64,000 nucleotides of DNA from Sphingobacterium rhinopitheci (GTDB taxonomy: Bacteria > Bacteroidota > Bacteroidia > Sphingobacteriales > Sphingobacteriaceae): NCBI RefSeq assembly GCF_022627575.1, contig NZ_JADEYQ010000010.1, positions 1 through 64,000 of the forward strand, given 5' to 3'. Shown piece by piece: positions 52,436-63,000 of the stretch; positions within the stretch are counted from its first letter, which is position 1; each line of letters starts with the position of its first letter. Position numbers and translations under genes: made by a program. The notes beneath the pieces were generated by a model. It worked only from the letters and a program-made list of their open reading frames with translations. It was not told the DNA's origin and made no database searches.

Positions 52436-54601
52436 TTAAATGCCCATTTCTTTAATGATGAATTGTGCATTGTCAATTTTGTCGGCTATCCATAGTACAT
52501 AGCGAATATCTACTCCGATAGAGCGGCTATAGCTTTCATTCCATGCAAAGTCATTGATGGTAGCGTCATAGGCACGGTCGAAGTTGACACCGATCAGCTC
52601 TCCATATGCATTCATCACTGGAGAACCCGAATTTCCTCCCGTTGTATCCATATTGTACAACATATCTACAGGAACGTCATTAGTTCCTTTCAATGTATAA
52701 GCGCCAAAGTTTTTGTCTAACCAAGCTTGCTCTATTGCTTGTGGATATCTAAAGTCTATATCTCCAGAATTGCCTTTTTCAATTATTCCTTTCACAGTAG
52801 TAAAAGGCTTCATATACACTGCGTCAGCAGGGCTATAACCTTTGATATTGCCAAATGTCAATCGTAGTGTTGAGTTAGCATCAGGAATAAAACTTTTGTC
52901 TTGGTATATTTCCTTTACAGCCACATAATCGCCCATTAGCTTATTCAAAACACCTTCTCTACGTGTCAGTTCTTGGTTGAAAGGTGCATGCTCATGTGCA
53001 AATTGTTGTTGAGATTTCAATATTTCATCATCATAAGCCAATAGCGTAGCTGCATTATTCAATACTTCATTATATAGCTTCTCTTTAGTATTTAGTTTAG
53101 AGTTGGCTATATTTTGTGCTATATAACTACCAGCAGCATCCGCTGATTTGAAGTTTTTGTTAGCGATTGTTTGAATAACATTTTTATCCTTTAGATTATA
53201 TGCCTGCGCAAACATATGTGCAGCTATTTTTTGGTCTGCATCTACATTATAGCTCTCGTAAACGGCATCTAACTCTTTTTTTACTAATGCTATATTCTTA
53301 TTAAAATATTCATTTTTTTGTGCTAAAGTCCCTTTCTTTGCGGTTTCTATTTTTAATTTATTGATTAGATTAGCAATTTGGTAAGTACGAATTCCAGTAT
53401 ATAAATTATTAAACCAAAGTTCTCTTTCAGCATCCGTAAAAACCAATTGGTAATGTTTGTCTATATCCGACATTAAGGTGCCATATTTAGCCTTTAACGC
53501 GGTATTTGATTGAATAAAATTAGCTAGGGCTTTATCTTCTTTTTGTTTATCTGCAATCAAATCTATATTACGAAGGCCTTTTAGTTTACCTCTATAATTT
53601 TTCATTACGTTGGCATTACGTTTTATACGTGTAGCCAATGCTAATTCTGTAGCCTTATCATTTTTTCCCGCTTCAAGCATGCGTTGATTTTGGAAATCAT
53701 TTAACTCTGATGTATAAGGCAATAAGAATTTTTGTTGGTATTCTATGTATTGGGCAGGTCTATGTCTAAATGTTTTGCCGGGGTAGCCCAAAATAAAAAC
53801 AAAATCATTTTCTTCAACACCGTTAGGGTTTACCTTCAAGTGTTTTTTTGGCTGATAAGGTACATTGTCTTTCGAATATTTGGCAGGCTTACCGTCTGGG
53901 GAAACATACGCACGTAAGAATGAAAAATCTCCCGTATGTCTAGGCCATACCCAGTTGTCTGTTTCTCCACCAAACTCGCCGATATCTTGTCTCGGTATAT
54001 ATACCAATCTTACATCTTCAATGGTTTTATATTTAAACAACACATAAGTCTTTCCGATAAACATTTCCGAAACCTCCGCTTTGATCGAAGGGTCTTTAGA
54101 CTCTGCTTCTTTTACGAGTTGTGCTTTCTTTTTATTGATGATCGCTATACGTTCGATAGGGTCGTCGGTTTTTGCAATGGCATCTAGGATGTCCTTAGAT
54201 ACATCCTCGTAGGAGTCTGTAATGCGGATCGTTAATCCTCGTGCTTCGATTTCTTGTTCATAAGAATTCGCTACAAATCCATTCTGAAGGTAATTGTGTA
54301 ATGGGCTTGAAGCGAGTTGTACAGCACTAAATGCGCAATGGTGATTGGTAATGATCAATCCATTAGGTGATACAAAAGAACCCGAACAACCTGATACACG
54401 TACTAAGGCATCTACAAGACCTATTTGTCCTGGATTATAAATATCCTTTTCACTAATTTTCAATCCTGCTTTTTTTAATCCTGCTTTATGTAATTCACTA
54501 AGCGGGAACATTCCTTCATCAGGTACAGATGCCGAAAAATTAATAGCGCTTGCGCTTACTAATAAAGCGAATAGAATAGATGACTTGATGTTTAATCTCA
54601 T
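52436..54601 (-). CDS. S46 family dipeptidyl-peptidase, DPP11-like
   Basis: 721 aa with a signal peptide to about residue 25. Chymotrypsin-like double barrel with a helical insert: catalytic His in ITNHHCAF (86-89) and Ser in TGGNSGSPV (S658). R676 in GVNFDRAYD lies 18 residues after the catalytic Ser, the same spacing as S655 and R673 of Porphyromonas DPP11, where Arg confers cleavage after Asp/Glu; DPP7 has Gly there. Expected to release acidic dipeptides from oligopeptides in the periplasm. Single gene, divergent from oxyR. Confidence 0.88.
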   Translation of the reverse strand: MRLNIKSSILFALLVSASAINFSASVPDEGMFPLSELHKAGLKKAGLKISEKDIYNPGQIGLVDALVRVSGCSGSFVSPNGLIITNHHCAFSAVQLASSPLHNYLQNGFVANSYEQEIEARGLTIRITDSYEDVSKDILDAIAKTDDPIERIAIINKKKAQLVKEAESKDPSIKAEVSEMFIGKTYVLFKYKTIEDVRLVYIPRQDIGEFGGETDNWVWPRHTGDFSFLRAYVSPDGKPAKYSKDNVPYQPKKHLKVNPNGVEENDFVFILGYPGKTFRHRPAQYIEYQQKFLLPYTSELNDFQNQRMLEAGKNDKATELALATRIKRNANVMKNYRGKLKGLRNIDLIADKQKEDKALANFIQSNTALKAKYGTLMSDIDKHYQLVFTDAERELWFNNLYTGIRTYQIANLINKLKIETAKKGTLAQKNEYFNKNIALVKKELDAVYESYNVDADQKIAAHMFAQAYNLKDKNVIQTIANKNFKSADAAGSYIAQNIANSKLNTKEKLYNEVLNNAATLLAYDDEILKSQQQFAHEHAPFNQELTRREGVLNKLMGDYVAVKEIYQDKSFIPDANSTLRLTFGNIKGYSPADAVYMKPFTTVKGIIEKGNSGDIDFRYPQAIEQAWLDKNFGAYTLKGTNDVPVDMLYNMDTTGGNSGSPVMNAYGELIGVNFDRAYDATINDFAWNESYSRSIGVDIRYVLWIADKIDNAQFIIKEMGI

Positions 54602-54709
54602 GCTATATACTTAATTTGTTTCTCCAAAAATAGTAAAAGTTTACTAATAGTGGCGTTTGAATCTATTAGTACGGTTGTCTTATTTGTCACATTATCGCTA
54701 TAACTTTTG

Positions 54710-54717
54710 TATATTTG
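54710..54717 (+). promoter_or_regulatory. Putative -7 element upstream of oxyR (TATATTTG)
   Basis: TATATTTG lies 19 bp before the ATG at 54737. The nearest TTTG (54683-54686) is 23 bp upstream, longer than usual, so the promoter may need activation. Confidence 0.4.
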
Positions 54718-54736
54718 TATAGTTAAAATTTATAGT

Positions 54737-55678
54737 ATGACCTTAGTCCAACTCGAATACATCGTAGCTGTAGATACCTATAGGAGTTTTGTAGCTGCAG
54801 CAGAGAAATGTTTTGTAACACAGCCTACATTGAGTATGCAAATTCAAAAATTGGAGGAGTCGTTGGGGACCAAGATATTTGATCGTAGCCGTCAACCTGT
54901 AGTGCCTACTGAGGTCGGCGTAAAAATAATCCAACAAGCGCGGGTTGTATTGTTGGAAAGCAAAAAAATAGCGGAGATTCTTCAAGATACCAAAGGAGAG
55001 TTGGAAGGGGAGTTGAAAGTCGGTGTTATCCCCACTGTAGCACCCTATCTATTGCCTAATGTAATAACTGCATTTCTAATCAAGTACCCTAAGGTGCAAT
55101 TGCAAATATGGGAGTATACCACAGAACGTATAGTCCAAGAATTGAAGAGTGGTACGCTTGATTGCGGTATTTTATCTACGCCACTGCAAGATTCAGGTGT
55201 GATGGAAACACCTTTGTTCTACGAAACATTTGTCGCTTATGTTTCCGAGAAAAGTCATCTTTTTGAGAAGAAAGTGTTAGGGACAGAAGATATAGCTGAG
55301 GAGAAATTGTGGCTCTTGAATGAAGGACATTGTATGCGCGGTCAAGTGCTTAATATTTGTAATTACAAGCATAATAAAGGTACTTTGGGGACTTTTGAAT
55401 ATAATACCGGAAGTGTAGAGACTTTAAAAAGAATGGTGGATATTAATTCGGGTATAACCATATTGCCAGAATTGAGTATTCAATCCTATACCGAAGATCA
55501 ATTAGGGCATATTCGTTACTTCAAATCGCCAGAGCCTGTACGGGAAATCAGCGTGGTGACTACACAAAACTATGTGAAAAGACAAGCTATCAGCACATTG
55601 ATTAAAGAGATTATTGACGTTGTTCCTGAGCGATTTAAATCTAAAAAGAAAAAAGACGTAATGGGCTTTGATATTTAA
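54737..55678 (+). CDS. oxyR: Hydrogen peroxide-sensing regulator OxyR
   Basis: 313 aa from ATG 54737 (MTLVQLEYIVAVD); a frame 10 codons longer is less likely. LysR-type: N-terminal wHTH (about 1-60, SFVAAAEKCFVTQPTLSMQIQKLE) and a periplasmic-binding-like sensor domain. The redox pair is C199 and C208 in GHCMRGQVLNIC, the same numbers as in E. coli OxyR, with disulfide formation switching it on. Divergent from the S46 peptidase gene and 10 bp before the CLC gene; no catalase or peroxidase gene is in the window. Confidence 0.93.
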   Translation: MTLVQLEYIVAVDTYRSFVAAAEKCFVTQPTLSMQIQKLEESLGTKIFDRSRQPVVPTEVGVKIIQQARVVLLESKKIAEILQDTKGELEGELKVGVIPTVAPYLLPNVITAFLIKYPKVQLQIWEYTTERIVQELKSGTLDCGILSTPLQDSGVMETPLFYETFVAYVSEKSHLFEKKVLGTEDIAEEKLWLLNEGHCMRGQVLNICNYKHNKGTLGTFEYNTGSVETLKRMVDINSGITILPELSIQSYTEDQLGHIRYFKSPEPVREISVVTTQNYVKRQAISTLIKEIIDVVPERFKSKKKKDVMGFDI

Positions 55679-55688
55679 TACGCATAAA

Positions 55689-57479
55689 ATGAGAGAACAT
55701 TTTATACAAAAATTGGACGCGCTCAACAAATGGAGAATGAAGCGGATGTCTAACCGTAATTTCCTAATCGCATTAGCTTTTCTGGTCGGGATAGTTGGTG
55801 GATTGGCGGCCGCTTTATTAAAAGGATTAACCCATTCTATAGCTTCTTTTTTGCAAGATGATATCGAGTGGCAATATAAGTACTTCCTTTACCTGGTATT
55901 TCCTTTAATTGGGATTTTGTTAAGTGTATTGTATGTGCGTAAATTTTTGAAAGGCAAAAAATTTGACCACGGTATTACACCTATTATTTATGCGGTATCA
56001 CGCAAATCAAGTAAAATTGAGTTTCACAATATTTATTCCCAGATCATAACTTCAGCACTTACTGTAGGTTTTGGTGGTTCTTCGGGTTTAGAAGCACCTA
56101 TAGCATATAGTGGTTCGGCAATAGGTTCTAATATAGGACGTTTCTTTGGGCTGAGCTACAAGGAAGTTACGATGTTGCTAGCTTGTGGTGCTGCAGCAGG
56201 TATTTCTGGTGCTTTTGATAGCCCTATTGCTGGGATGATATTTGCAATAGAGATTTTGCTTACCGAGTTCTCAATCCCTGTATTAATTCCACTGTTGATA
56301 TCTTCTGCTATTGCAGCTATCGTATCCAATTTGTTATATAGTGAGCCTCTTTTTCATACCGCTACTACTGGTTGGGAAATTGAAGCACTATTTTTCTATT
56401 TAATATTAGCTGTTTTTGTAGGTCTCTATACAGTCTATTTTTCGAAGCTTAGTCAAGGTATAAAAAAGTGGTATGCAAAAATCAATAATCCTTATCATAA
56501 AGTTTGGTTTAGCGGTATAGCACTAGGCGGTTTAATTTTTATTTTTCCTGCGCTGTACGGTGAAGGTTATATGACTATTCAGGCGATTTTGGATGGGAAC
56601 TTCAATTTTGTAGTGAAAAATAGTTTATTCTCTGATTATAGAGAATTAGGATGGGTTGTGTTTTGTTTTTCCTTCTTAACCTTGTTTGCAAAATCTTTAG
56701 CCGCATTGATTACTGTTAGCAGTGGCGGTAATGGAGGGATATTTGGCCCTAGTTTAGTAATGGGTGGATTGTTGGGATTTGTATTTGCCTATGGTGTTAA
56801 TTTATTAGGGATAATAGATCTTAATGTTCCTAATTTTGTGATGGCAGGTATGGCAGGCGCGTTGGCAGGTATAATGCATGCTCCCTTGACAAGTATATTT
56901 TTGATTGCCGAGATTACGGGCGGTTATACATTGATGATACCCTTAATGTTGGTTTCTTCTATTTCTTACTTAATAAATCGCTCAGTGATGAAACATTCTA
57001 TCTATACAAAGGGGTTGGCTGAATCAGGTGATTTAATTTCTTATGAAGACAAAGATAGAACGGTGTTGAGTATGATGAAGTTGCGTTATCTTTTGGAGAG
57101 AAATTTCGTTGTTTTGAAGCTTAATGAAACGCCCAAAGATCGTCAAAGTGACATAATACATTCCAAACGAAATATATTTCCTATAGTAGATGAAAATGAC
57201 TGCTTGATTGGAATAATATATAGTGAAAGATTATTTTCTATGCTTCTTGGCGAAGAAGAAGGGGTTAATAGGACATTTGCTTCGTTGGCACAAAAAGCGA
57301 ACGATATAATTAAAGTAGATGAAAATATGGATACCGTTATGCGTAAAATGAATAGGGAAGATATTTGGATTCTACCGGTAGTAGATTTGAATGGCAAGTA
57401 CCTTGGTTTTATTTCTAAAGCTGCAGTTTTTAATAAATATAGAGCCTTATTAATGAGGCAAGGCAATTATTTAGAATAG
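55689..57479 (+). CDS. CLC-type chloride channel/antiporter with two CBS domains
   Basis: 596 aa from ATG 55689 (the frame's TTG at 55668 overlaps oxyR). About ten membrane helices (residues 25-425), with GSSGLEAPI as the G-x-E-x-P filter variant (E about 136) and GNGGIFGPSLVMGG in the G-x-F-x-P position. Two cytoplasmic CBS domains follow (about 450-510 and 530-590). Probably a Cl-/H+ exchanger regulated by nucleotide binding. Follows oxyR by 10 bp, hence maybe cotranscribed. Confidence 0.88.
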   Translation: MREHFIQKLDALNKWRMKRMSNRNFLIALAFLVGIVGGLAAALLKGLTHSIASFLQDDIEWQYKYFLYLVFPLIGILLSVLYVRKFLKGKKFDHGITPIIYAVSRKSSKIEFHNIYSQIITSALTVGFGGSSGLEAPIAYSGSAIGSNIGRFFGLSYKEVTMLLACGAAAGISGAFDSPIAGMIFAIEILLTEFSIPVLIPLLISSAIAAIVSNLLYSEPLFHTATTGWEIEALFFYLILAVFVGLYTVYFSKLSQGIKKWYAKINNPYHKVWFSGIALGGLIFIFPALYGEGYMTIQAILDGNFNFVVKNSLFSDYRELGWVVFCFSFLTLFAKSLAALITVSSGGNGGIFGPSLVMGGLLGFVFAYGVNLLGIIDLNVPNFVMAGMAGALAGIMHAPLTSIFLIAEITGGYTLMIPLMLVSSISYLINRSVMKHSIYTKGLAESGDLISYEDKDRTVLSMMKLRYLLERNFVVLKLNETPKDRQSDIIHSKRNIFPIVDENDCLIGIIYSERLFSMLLGEEEGVNRTFASLAQKANDIIKVDENMDTVMRKMNREDIWILPVVDLNGKYLGFISKAAVFNKYRALLMRQGNYLE

Positions 57480-57485
57480 CATATT

Positions 57486-57517
57486 AATGGCTCTTAGTTT
57501 CTAAGAGCCATTATTTT
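57486..57517 (+). terminator. Terminator of the CLC gene, overlapping the end of ribE
   Basis: AATGGCTCTTAG (57486-57497) and CTAAGAGCCATT (57501-57512) form a perfect 12-bp stem with ATTTTT behind it in the rightward direction. The stop and last codons of the convergent riboflavin synthase gene lie inside the stem. Confidence 0.8.
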
Positions 57518-58084
57518 TGAAACGTATTTTCCGATGATATCAAATTCTAAATTTACTGTAGTTCCAACACCAACATGTTTTAAATTAGTATGTTCAATTG
57601 TATAGGGGATGATGGCAACAGAAAATCTGTCCGCTAATGAATTAACGACGGTAAGGCTAATACCATTAACGGTAATAGAACCCTTTTCTACTGTTATATT
57701 ATTTAAAGAAGGATCATATTGAAACGTAAATAACCAGCTTCCTTCTTGATCTTCTTTACTTATACACGTAGCTACTTGATCGACGTGCCCCTGTACTATA
57801 TGACCATCAAAGCGACCATTTGCTTGTGTACATCGTTCTAGATTGACTATATCACCAACTGCTAAGTCCTTAAGATTGGTCTTTAACAGGGTCTCGTCTA
57901 TAGCAGTGACTTTATGTATATTATTCTCTATCGCGACAACGGTTAAGCATATCCCATTATGCGCTACAGATTGATCTATTTTTAATTCAGAAGCGAAATC
58001 AGACGCTATATAATAATGAATATTTGATTGTTCTATCTCAATTTTATCAACACGTCCTAAAGTTTCAATAATCCCTGTAAACAT
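57494..58084 (-). CDS. ribE: Riboflavin synthase, alpha subunit
   Basis: 196 aa made of two similar lumazine-binding barrels (about 1-95 and 96-187). MFTGIIETLGRV and IDQSVAHNGICLTVVAI in the first, and GHIVQGHVDQVATC and EKGSITVNGISLTVVN in the second, are family blocks. Dismutates two 6,7-dimethyl-8-ribityllumazine molecules to riboflavin. No FMN riboswitch is seen upstream. Single gene. Confidence 0.96.
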   Translation of the reverse strand: MFTGIIETLGRVDKIEIEQSNIHYYIASDFASELKIDQSVAHNGICLTVVAIENNIHKVTAIDETLLKTNLKDLAVGDIVNLERCTQANGRFDGHIVQGHVDQVATCISKEDQEGSWLFTFQYDPSLNNITVEKGSITVNGISLTVVNSLADRFSVAIIPYTIEHTNLKHVGVGTTVNLEFDIIGKYVSKIMALRN

Positions 58085-58151
58085 AATATGATTGTTTTTT
58101 CAAAGATACAGATTCGTGCGTTAAATTATTTTGATTTTTTTTAAAAAAAAA

Positions 58152-58183
58152 TTTGCCAAAGTGTTAAAAGTACACTATCTTTG
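58152..58183 (+). promoter_or_regulatory. Promoter of putative small RNA 1 (TTTG-N20-TATCTTTG)
   Basis: TTTG at 58152-58155 and TATCTTTG at 58176-58183 match the phylum's -33/-7 consensus. A hairpin terminator follows 33 bases after the box. Confidence 0.75.
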
Positions 58184-58188
58184 TGTCA

Positions 58189-58253
58189 TCATAATTTAGG
58201 TTTATAATTGGTTATAAAAGGTTTTCATTCTCCCCGTTTGAAAACCTTTTTTT
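58189..58253 (+). ncRNA. Putative small RNA 1 (~65 nt)
   Basis: A consensus promoter is followed within 70 bases by a terminator hairpin: AAAAGGTTTTCA (58216-58227) and TGAAAACCTTTT (58239-58250), with an 11-nt loop containing CCCCG and a T run. No ORF with start fits between. The strict promoter-terminator pairing suggests a short independent transcript. Function unknown. Confidence 0.55.
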
Positions 58254-58315
58254 GTTATATAATTTCACTGCCAATGAATTAAATTAAATTAATTGTTAAT
58301 TTTTTTATTAAAAAA

Positions 58316-58348
58316 TTTGGAAGTAAAGATAATAAAGTATTACCTTTG
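58316..58348 (+). promoter_or_regulatory. Promoter of putative small RNA 2 (TTTG-N21-TACCTTTG)
   Basis: TTTG at 58316-58319 and TACCTTTG at 58341-58348. The -7 element is identical to those of tRNA-Ser and guaA in this window. Confidence 0.78.
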
Positions 58349-58353
58349 TTTAG

Positions 58354-58426
58354 GTTTAGGTTGATTGCCTCGCAAGAGGTTTAGTTTAAAGCCTGAGAAA
58401 TCACCCGATTTACTCAGGCTTTTTCT
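58354..58426 (+). ncRNA. Putative small RNA 2 (~73 nt)
   Basis: After the promoter come a small CCTC-GCAA-GAGG hairpin (58368-58379, GNRA loop) and a long terminator: AAAGCCTGAG (58388-58397) with CTCAGGCTTT (58413-58422), extended inside by AAATC-ACCC-GATTT, and a T-rich tail. RNA 1 also carries TTTAGGTTTA early and CCCG in its terminator loop, so the two may be related. Confidence 0.6.
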
Positions 58427-58590
58427 TTTTAATCCTTTTTATTTACTATCTCATAGTATTTAAATTATGTTTCTTATAAATAATAAATTTTTATTATTTA
58501 CTTGACTGTACTTAATTTAATTTTTATTATTTTTACTGGTACAGTAGCTGTAATGATCCTAATCATTATACTAAACTAGCAGCATTACCT
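58427..58590. other. Upstream region of the REC-PAS-kinase gene
   Basis: AT-rich leader with no ORF. I see no full TAnnTTTG promoter. Confidence 0.3.
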
Positions 58591-60060
58591 ATGATTTTGA
58601 TTGTCGACGATAAGACTGAAAATATATTTTCTTTAACACATCTATTAGAATCTAAAGGATTTTTAGTTGATTCTGCTTTAGGAGGAGAAGAAGCGCTGAA
58701 AAAGGTGTTAAAGCAAAATTATGCCTTGATTATTCTTGATGTGCAAATGCCTTTGATGAATGGCTTTGAGGTTGCTGAGTCATTACGCGGTTTTAGTAAA
58801 ACAAAGGATATACCTATTATTTTTCTCTCCGCTATTAATGTAGATAAAAATTATATTACTAAGGGGTATGCTTCAGGTGCTGTCGATTATTTAACTAAGC
58901 CTGTTGATCCAGATATTTTGATACTTAAAGTCAAGGTTTTCTATCGTTTATACGAGCAAAATTTACAGCTTATACAAACTGAATTAAGGCTAAAGAAAGA
59001 AATTGAAAGTCGCAAGCAAGCGCAAATAGAGCTTAAGGATCGTGTGAAAGATCTCCATACTATTTTAGAAAGCTTACCTCAAATAGCCTTTAAAGCGACT
59101 AGTAATGGTGTTATCACCTTTGTAAATAACCATTGGTACAAATACTCACAGGCAGCACACGATTTTCCACAACAATATCCGGGTTATATCCCAATTAGTG
59201 AAAAGTTTAATGAATGTATTAAAAGTCAAACTATTCTTGAATATGAGGTTAAAATTAAGAATTTAGCAACTGGCCTATATAGATTTCATCTTCTTAGAAT
59301 AATCCCTGTCTTTGATAATAATATTTTGAAGAAATGGGTAGGTACTTTTACTGATATTGAAGACCAGAAACAAATCGAACAAAAGAAAGATGAATTTATG
59401 ACTATAGCGAGTCATGAATTGAAGACACCATTGACCAGTATTAAAGGATATATACAGTTACTAGATAGGATATCTGAAACAATTGAGAATAAGAAAGTAG
59501 GTACATTTATAGATAAAACACAAGATCAAGTTCGCAAATTAGAAAGTTTAATATCAGATTTATTAGATATTTCAAGAATAAATAATGGCAAACTTCAAAT
59601 TAACAAAAATTATTTTAATCTCGAAGAAGTCATAAATAATGTCATTTATACTATTGAGCAAACCCATACCGACAATAAAATAAATATAGTACGTGTTGGG
59701 GATATTTTTGAAGAAAATATTTATGGTGATGCCATTCGTATTGAGCAAGTATTAATTAATTTTTTGACAAATGCTATTAAATATTCACCCGGTAGTGATT
59801 TGATTTATGTAAAAACTAAGCTTGATTTGGATTGTGTTATTGTAGAAGTTGAAGATTTTGGTATTGGTATTTCTGAAGAAAACCAAAATTATGTTTTTAA
59901 TAAATTTTATCGCGTTAAGGAATCTGCATTGAATTTTCAAGGTCTTGGAATCGGACTTTATATATGTTCTGAGATTATCCAAGAGCATAGAGGTAGTTAT
60001 GGGGTCAAAAGTAAATTAGGTAAGGGTACCCAAATGTATTTTACACTACCCTTAAAATAG
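58591..60060 (+). CDS. Hybrid response regulator-histidine kinase (REC-PAS-HisKA-HATPase)
   Basis: 489 aa, no membrane segment. REC domain with phosphoacceptor D50 (ALIILDVQMP) and K of LTKPV (about 103); a short coiled coil (about 120-155); a PAS domain (about 155-260, GTFTDIEDQKQ); HisKA with H275 in MTIASHELKTPL; HATPase with NFLTNAIKYSPGS, VEDFGIGISEE and GLGIGLYI. Because REC is at the N terminus, the kinase is probably controlled by another kinase's phosphorylation of D50. The next gene (6-bp gap) carries such a kinase and is the best candidate. Confidence 0.9.
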   Translation: MILIVDDKTENIFSLTHLLESKGFLVDSALGGEEALKKVLKQNYALIILDVQMPLMNGFEVAESLRGFSKTKDIPIIFLSAINVDKNYITKGYASGAVDYLTKPVDPDILILKVKVFYRLYEQNLQLIQTELRLKKEIESRKQAQIELKDRVKDLHTILESLPQIAFKATSNGVITFVNNHWYKYSQAAHDFPQQYPGYIPISEKFNECIKSQTILEYEVKIKNLATGLYRFHLLRIIPVFDNNILKKWVGTFTDIEDQKQIEQKKDEFMTIASHELKTPLTSIKGYIQLLDRISETIENKKVGTFIDKTQDQVRKLESLISDLLDISRINNGKLQINKNYFNLEEVINNVIYTIEQTHTDNKINIVRVGDIFEENIYGDAIRIEQVLINFLTNAIKYSPGSDLIYVKTKLDLDCVIVEVEDFGIGISEENQNYVFNKFYRVKESALNFQGLGIGLYICSEIIQEHRGSYGVKSKLGKGTQMYFTLPLK

Positions 60061-60066
60061 TATTTT

Positions 60067-63000
60067 ATGGAAAAAGCAGCTACCAGGAAGATAAATCAAG
60101 GTATAACCATTTTATTGTTTGCCTTTATTTTAATATCTATAGGTTCCTATTGGAGTATTACAAATCAAGTAAATGCCCGTAAAAATGTAATTAATTCTCA
60201 ATCCTTAATTTCTGCTGTAGAACATATATTACTTGATCTTCAGAACGCGGAATTAGGTCAAAGGGGATTTGACTTGACCAATAGTGATACGTATTTGACA
60301 CCATTTGAATTGAGTGTTAAGTCTATTCCTTTGAACATTAAATCTGTGAGAGCCAATCTGGATTCTGCAAGTATTCAAATGGAACGCATAGATAGTATTG
60401 AACGAATCGCTAATATGAGGATTGCGGTGTTGCAAAAATTGGTGGAATCCACGCAAAAAATACAACCTTTAAATACACAACAAATTCAAGATGGCAATTT
60501 GTATATGGCTACTTGTAGAGGTATAATTGAAAGATTTGTAGCCTTTGAAAAGAATAAATTAGCGGAGGAATTGAATAATTTAGATGCCTCTTCTAGTCAA
60601 AGTTCTACTATAATCTTGTTTACGGGGCTGATATCCTTGTTGATAGCTTCAGGATTCTATATTTATATGCGTAAAGATATGCTTAATAGGGTGGAGCTAG
60701 AAATGGAGCTAAAGCATAAAGATCATATTATTACCAAAAGAATACAGGCTACTCAAGAAATCGCTAGTAAAATTGCCAATGGTGATTTGGCTGCCCGAAT
60801 TACGGATGATAAATCTGACGAGCTTGGTAGTCTTACGATATCATTAAATGAAATGGCTTCTTCTTTAGAGAATGCATTTAATAAGGTTACTGAAAACGAA
60901 TGGAAGCAATCTGGAATAGCATTGTTAAATGAGTCATTAAGTGGAAATAAATTACCTGAAGCTGTCTCTTCTGCAGCATTAAGCTCTTTGATTGAATATT
61001 GCGGCTGTACAAACGGTGCTTTTTATATCTATGATTCTGCTGTATTAAAAATGCATGCTTGTCATGGCTTCGAATTCTATATGGATCATAGTTATGAAAT
61101 AGGGGAAGGGATTATTGGTCAAGCATATGTAGATCATAAGACGCGTGTATTTCAGGATTCTAAGTATGTCGCGAATTGTGCAAATGGACCTATTCGTATC
61201 AATCATGTGTTCATATTACCATTGATTAACGATAATGAATGTATTGGTGTTATAGAGTTAGGTTCATTTAATGGATTTAGTGAATTACATAAAATATTTT
61301 TAGAGGAATCAGGTTTTATTATTGCTTTGGAGTTAACATCTGCATTAAGTAGAATGAAAGTACAAGCTATCTTAGAAGAGATGCAAGCCCAATCTGAAGA
61401 GTTGCAAAGTCAACATTCTGAGTTGGAAAATCTAAATGCTATGTTAGAAGCTCATACGCAACAATTACAAGTTTCTGAAGAAGAATTGAGAATACAACAA
61501 GAGGAACTACTGCAAATAAATCAAGAATTAGAGGAACGTTCCAAGCAGTTGGAAGAAAAAAATGAAATAGTAGCATTTCGAAATATAGAAATACAGAAAA
61601 AAGCACAAGAATTAGAAACTACTACACGATATAAGTCTGAATTTATGGCCAATATGTCTCATGAGTTGAGGACTCCTTTGAACTCTATTCTTATATTGTC
61701 ACGATTGTTGGTTGAAAATTTAGAGGGTAATTTAACGAATGAACAAATAGATTCCGCAAGAGTAATTGAAAGATCAGGAAGTAGTTTGTTGCATCTAATA
61801 GATGAAATATTAGACCTTTCAAAAATAGAGGCCGGTAAGATGAAGCTCGATTATCATTATGTAAGTCTTGATATTATTTTATCGAGCCTCTATGGGATGT
61901 TTAGACCCATAGTTGTGGAAAGTGGACTAAAATTATCGATTGAAGTAGATGAAAATGTACCTAAGTTTATTGAAATTGATCAGCTAAGATTAGAGCAGAT
62001 ATTGAGGAATTTTTTATCCAATGCCGTCAAATTTACTTCAGCAGGAGATATTAAGCTTAAAGTTAATTTAGATCATGAAAATCCTCATTTAATACATTTT
62101 GTGGTTGAAGATACTGGAATTGGTATTGAGAACAAAAATCTGAAATTGATTTTTGAATCTTTTCAACAAGCTGATGGTTCTACTAGCCGCAAATTTGGTG
62201 GTACAGGGTTAGGGTTGTCTATTAGCAGTGAAATTGCACGTCTTTTTGGTGGGGAGATAAAAGTAAAAAGTGAATTAAATGTAGGTAGTACATTTACATT
62301 AATTATTCCTGTCAATTATTCTAATAAGAGTGACGTAGTGAAAGTCTTAAAAGACGACAATTTGTTTCATGAAGAATTGGATCATTTACCGACACTTTTA
62401 ATGCACAATATTCCTGACGAGATAAATGATGATAGGGATAATATTTCGGATAATGATAAAGTAATTCTGATTGTCGAAGATGATACTAACTTCGCTAAAG
62501 GGCTATTGAAGTTCGCGCATCAATTTGGCTATAAGGGAGTTGTCGTTGTAAGTGGCGACCTCTCTGTAATGGCTGCAGAGAAATATCATCCTTTAGTAAT
62601 TTTGTTAGATATTAAATTGCCCAAAATGGATGGATGGCAGGTGATGGATGAACTTAAAGGGAATGAAAAAACACGCTATATTCCTGTACATATTATGTCA
62701 GCACATGATTTAAAAGCGGATCGCTTTCAAAATGTGCCTATAGATTTTATAAATAAATCTAAAGTATTAAAGCAGGTAGGTGTAATATTTGATAGAATCA
62801 ATCAATCACTGAATGAAGGTCCTAGAAAGGTCTTGATAGTAGAAGAGAGCTGGAAACATGCATTGGCTCTATCATTTTTCTTAAGTAAGAATAATATTAA
62901 TTGTGTGATAAAGCATAACGTCGATGACGGTGTTGATGCTTTGTTAAATTTAGATGTGGAGTGTGTTATTTTGGAGACAGATGCTATTACGGCAGCTAAT

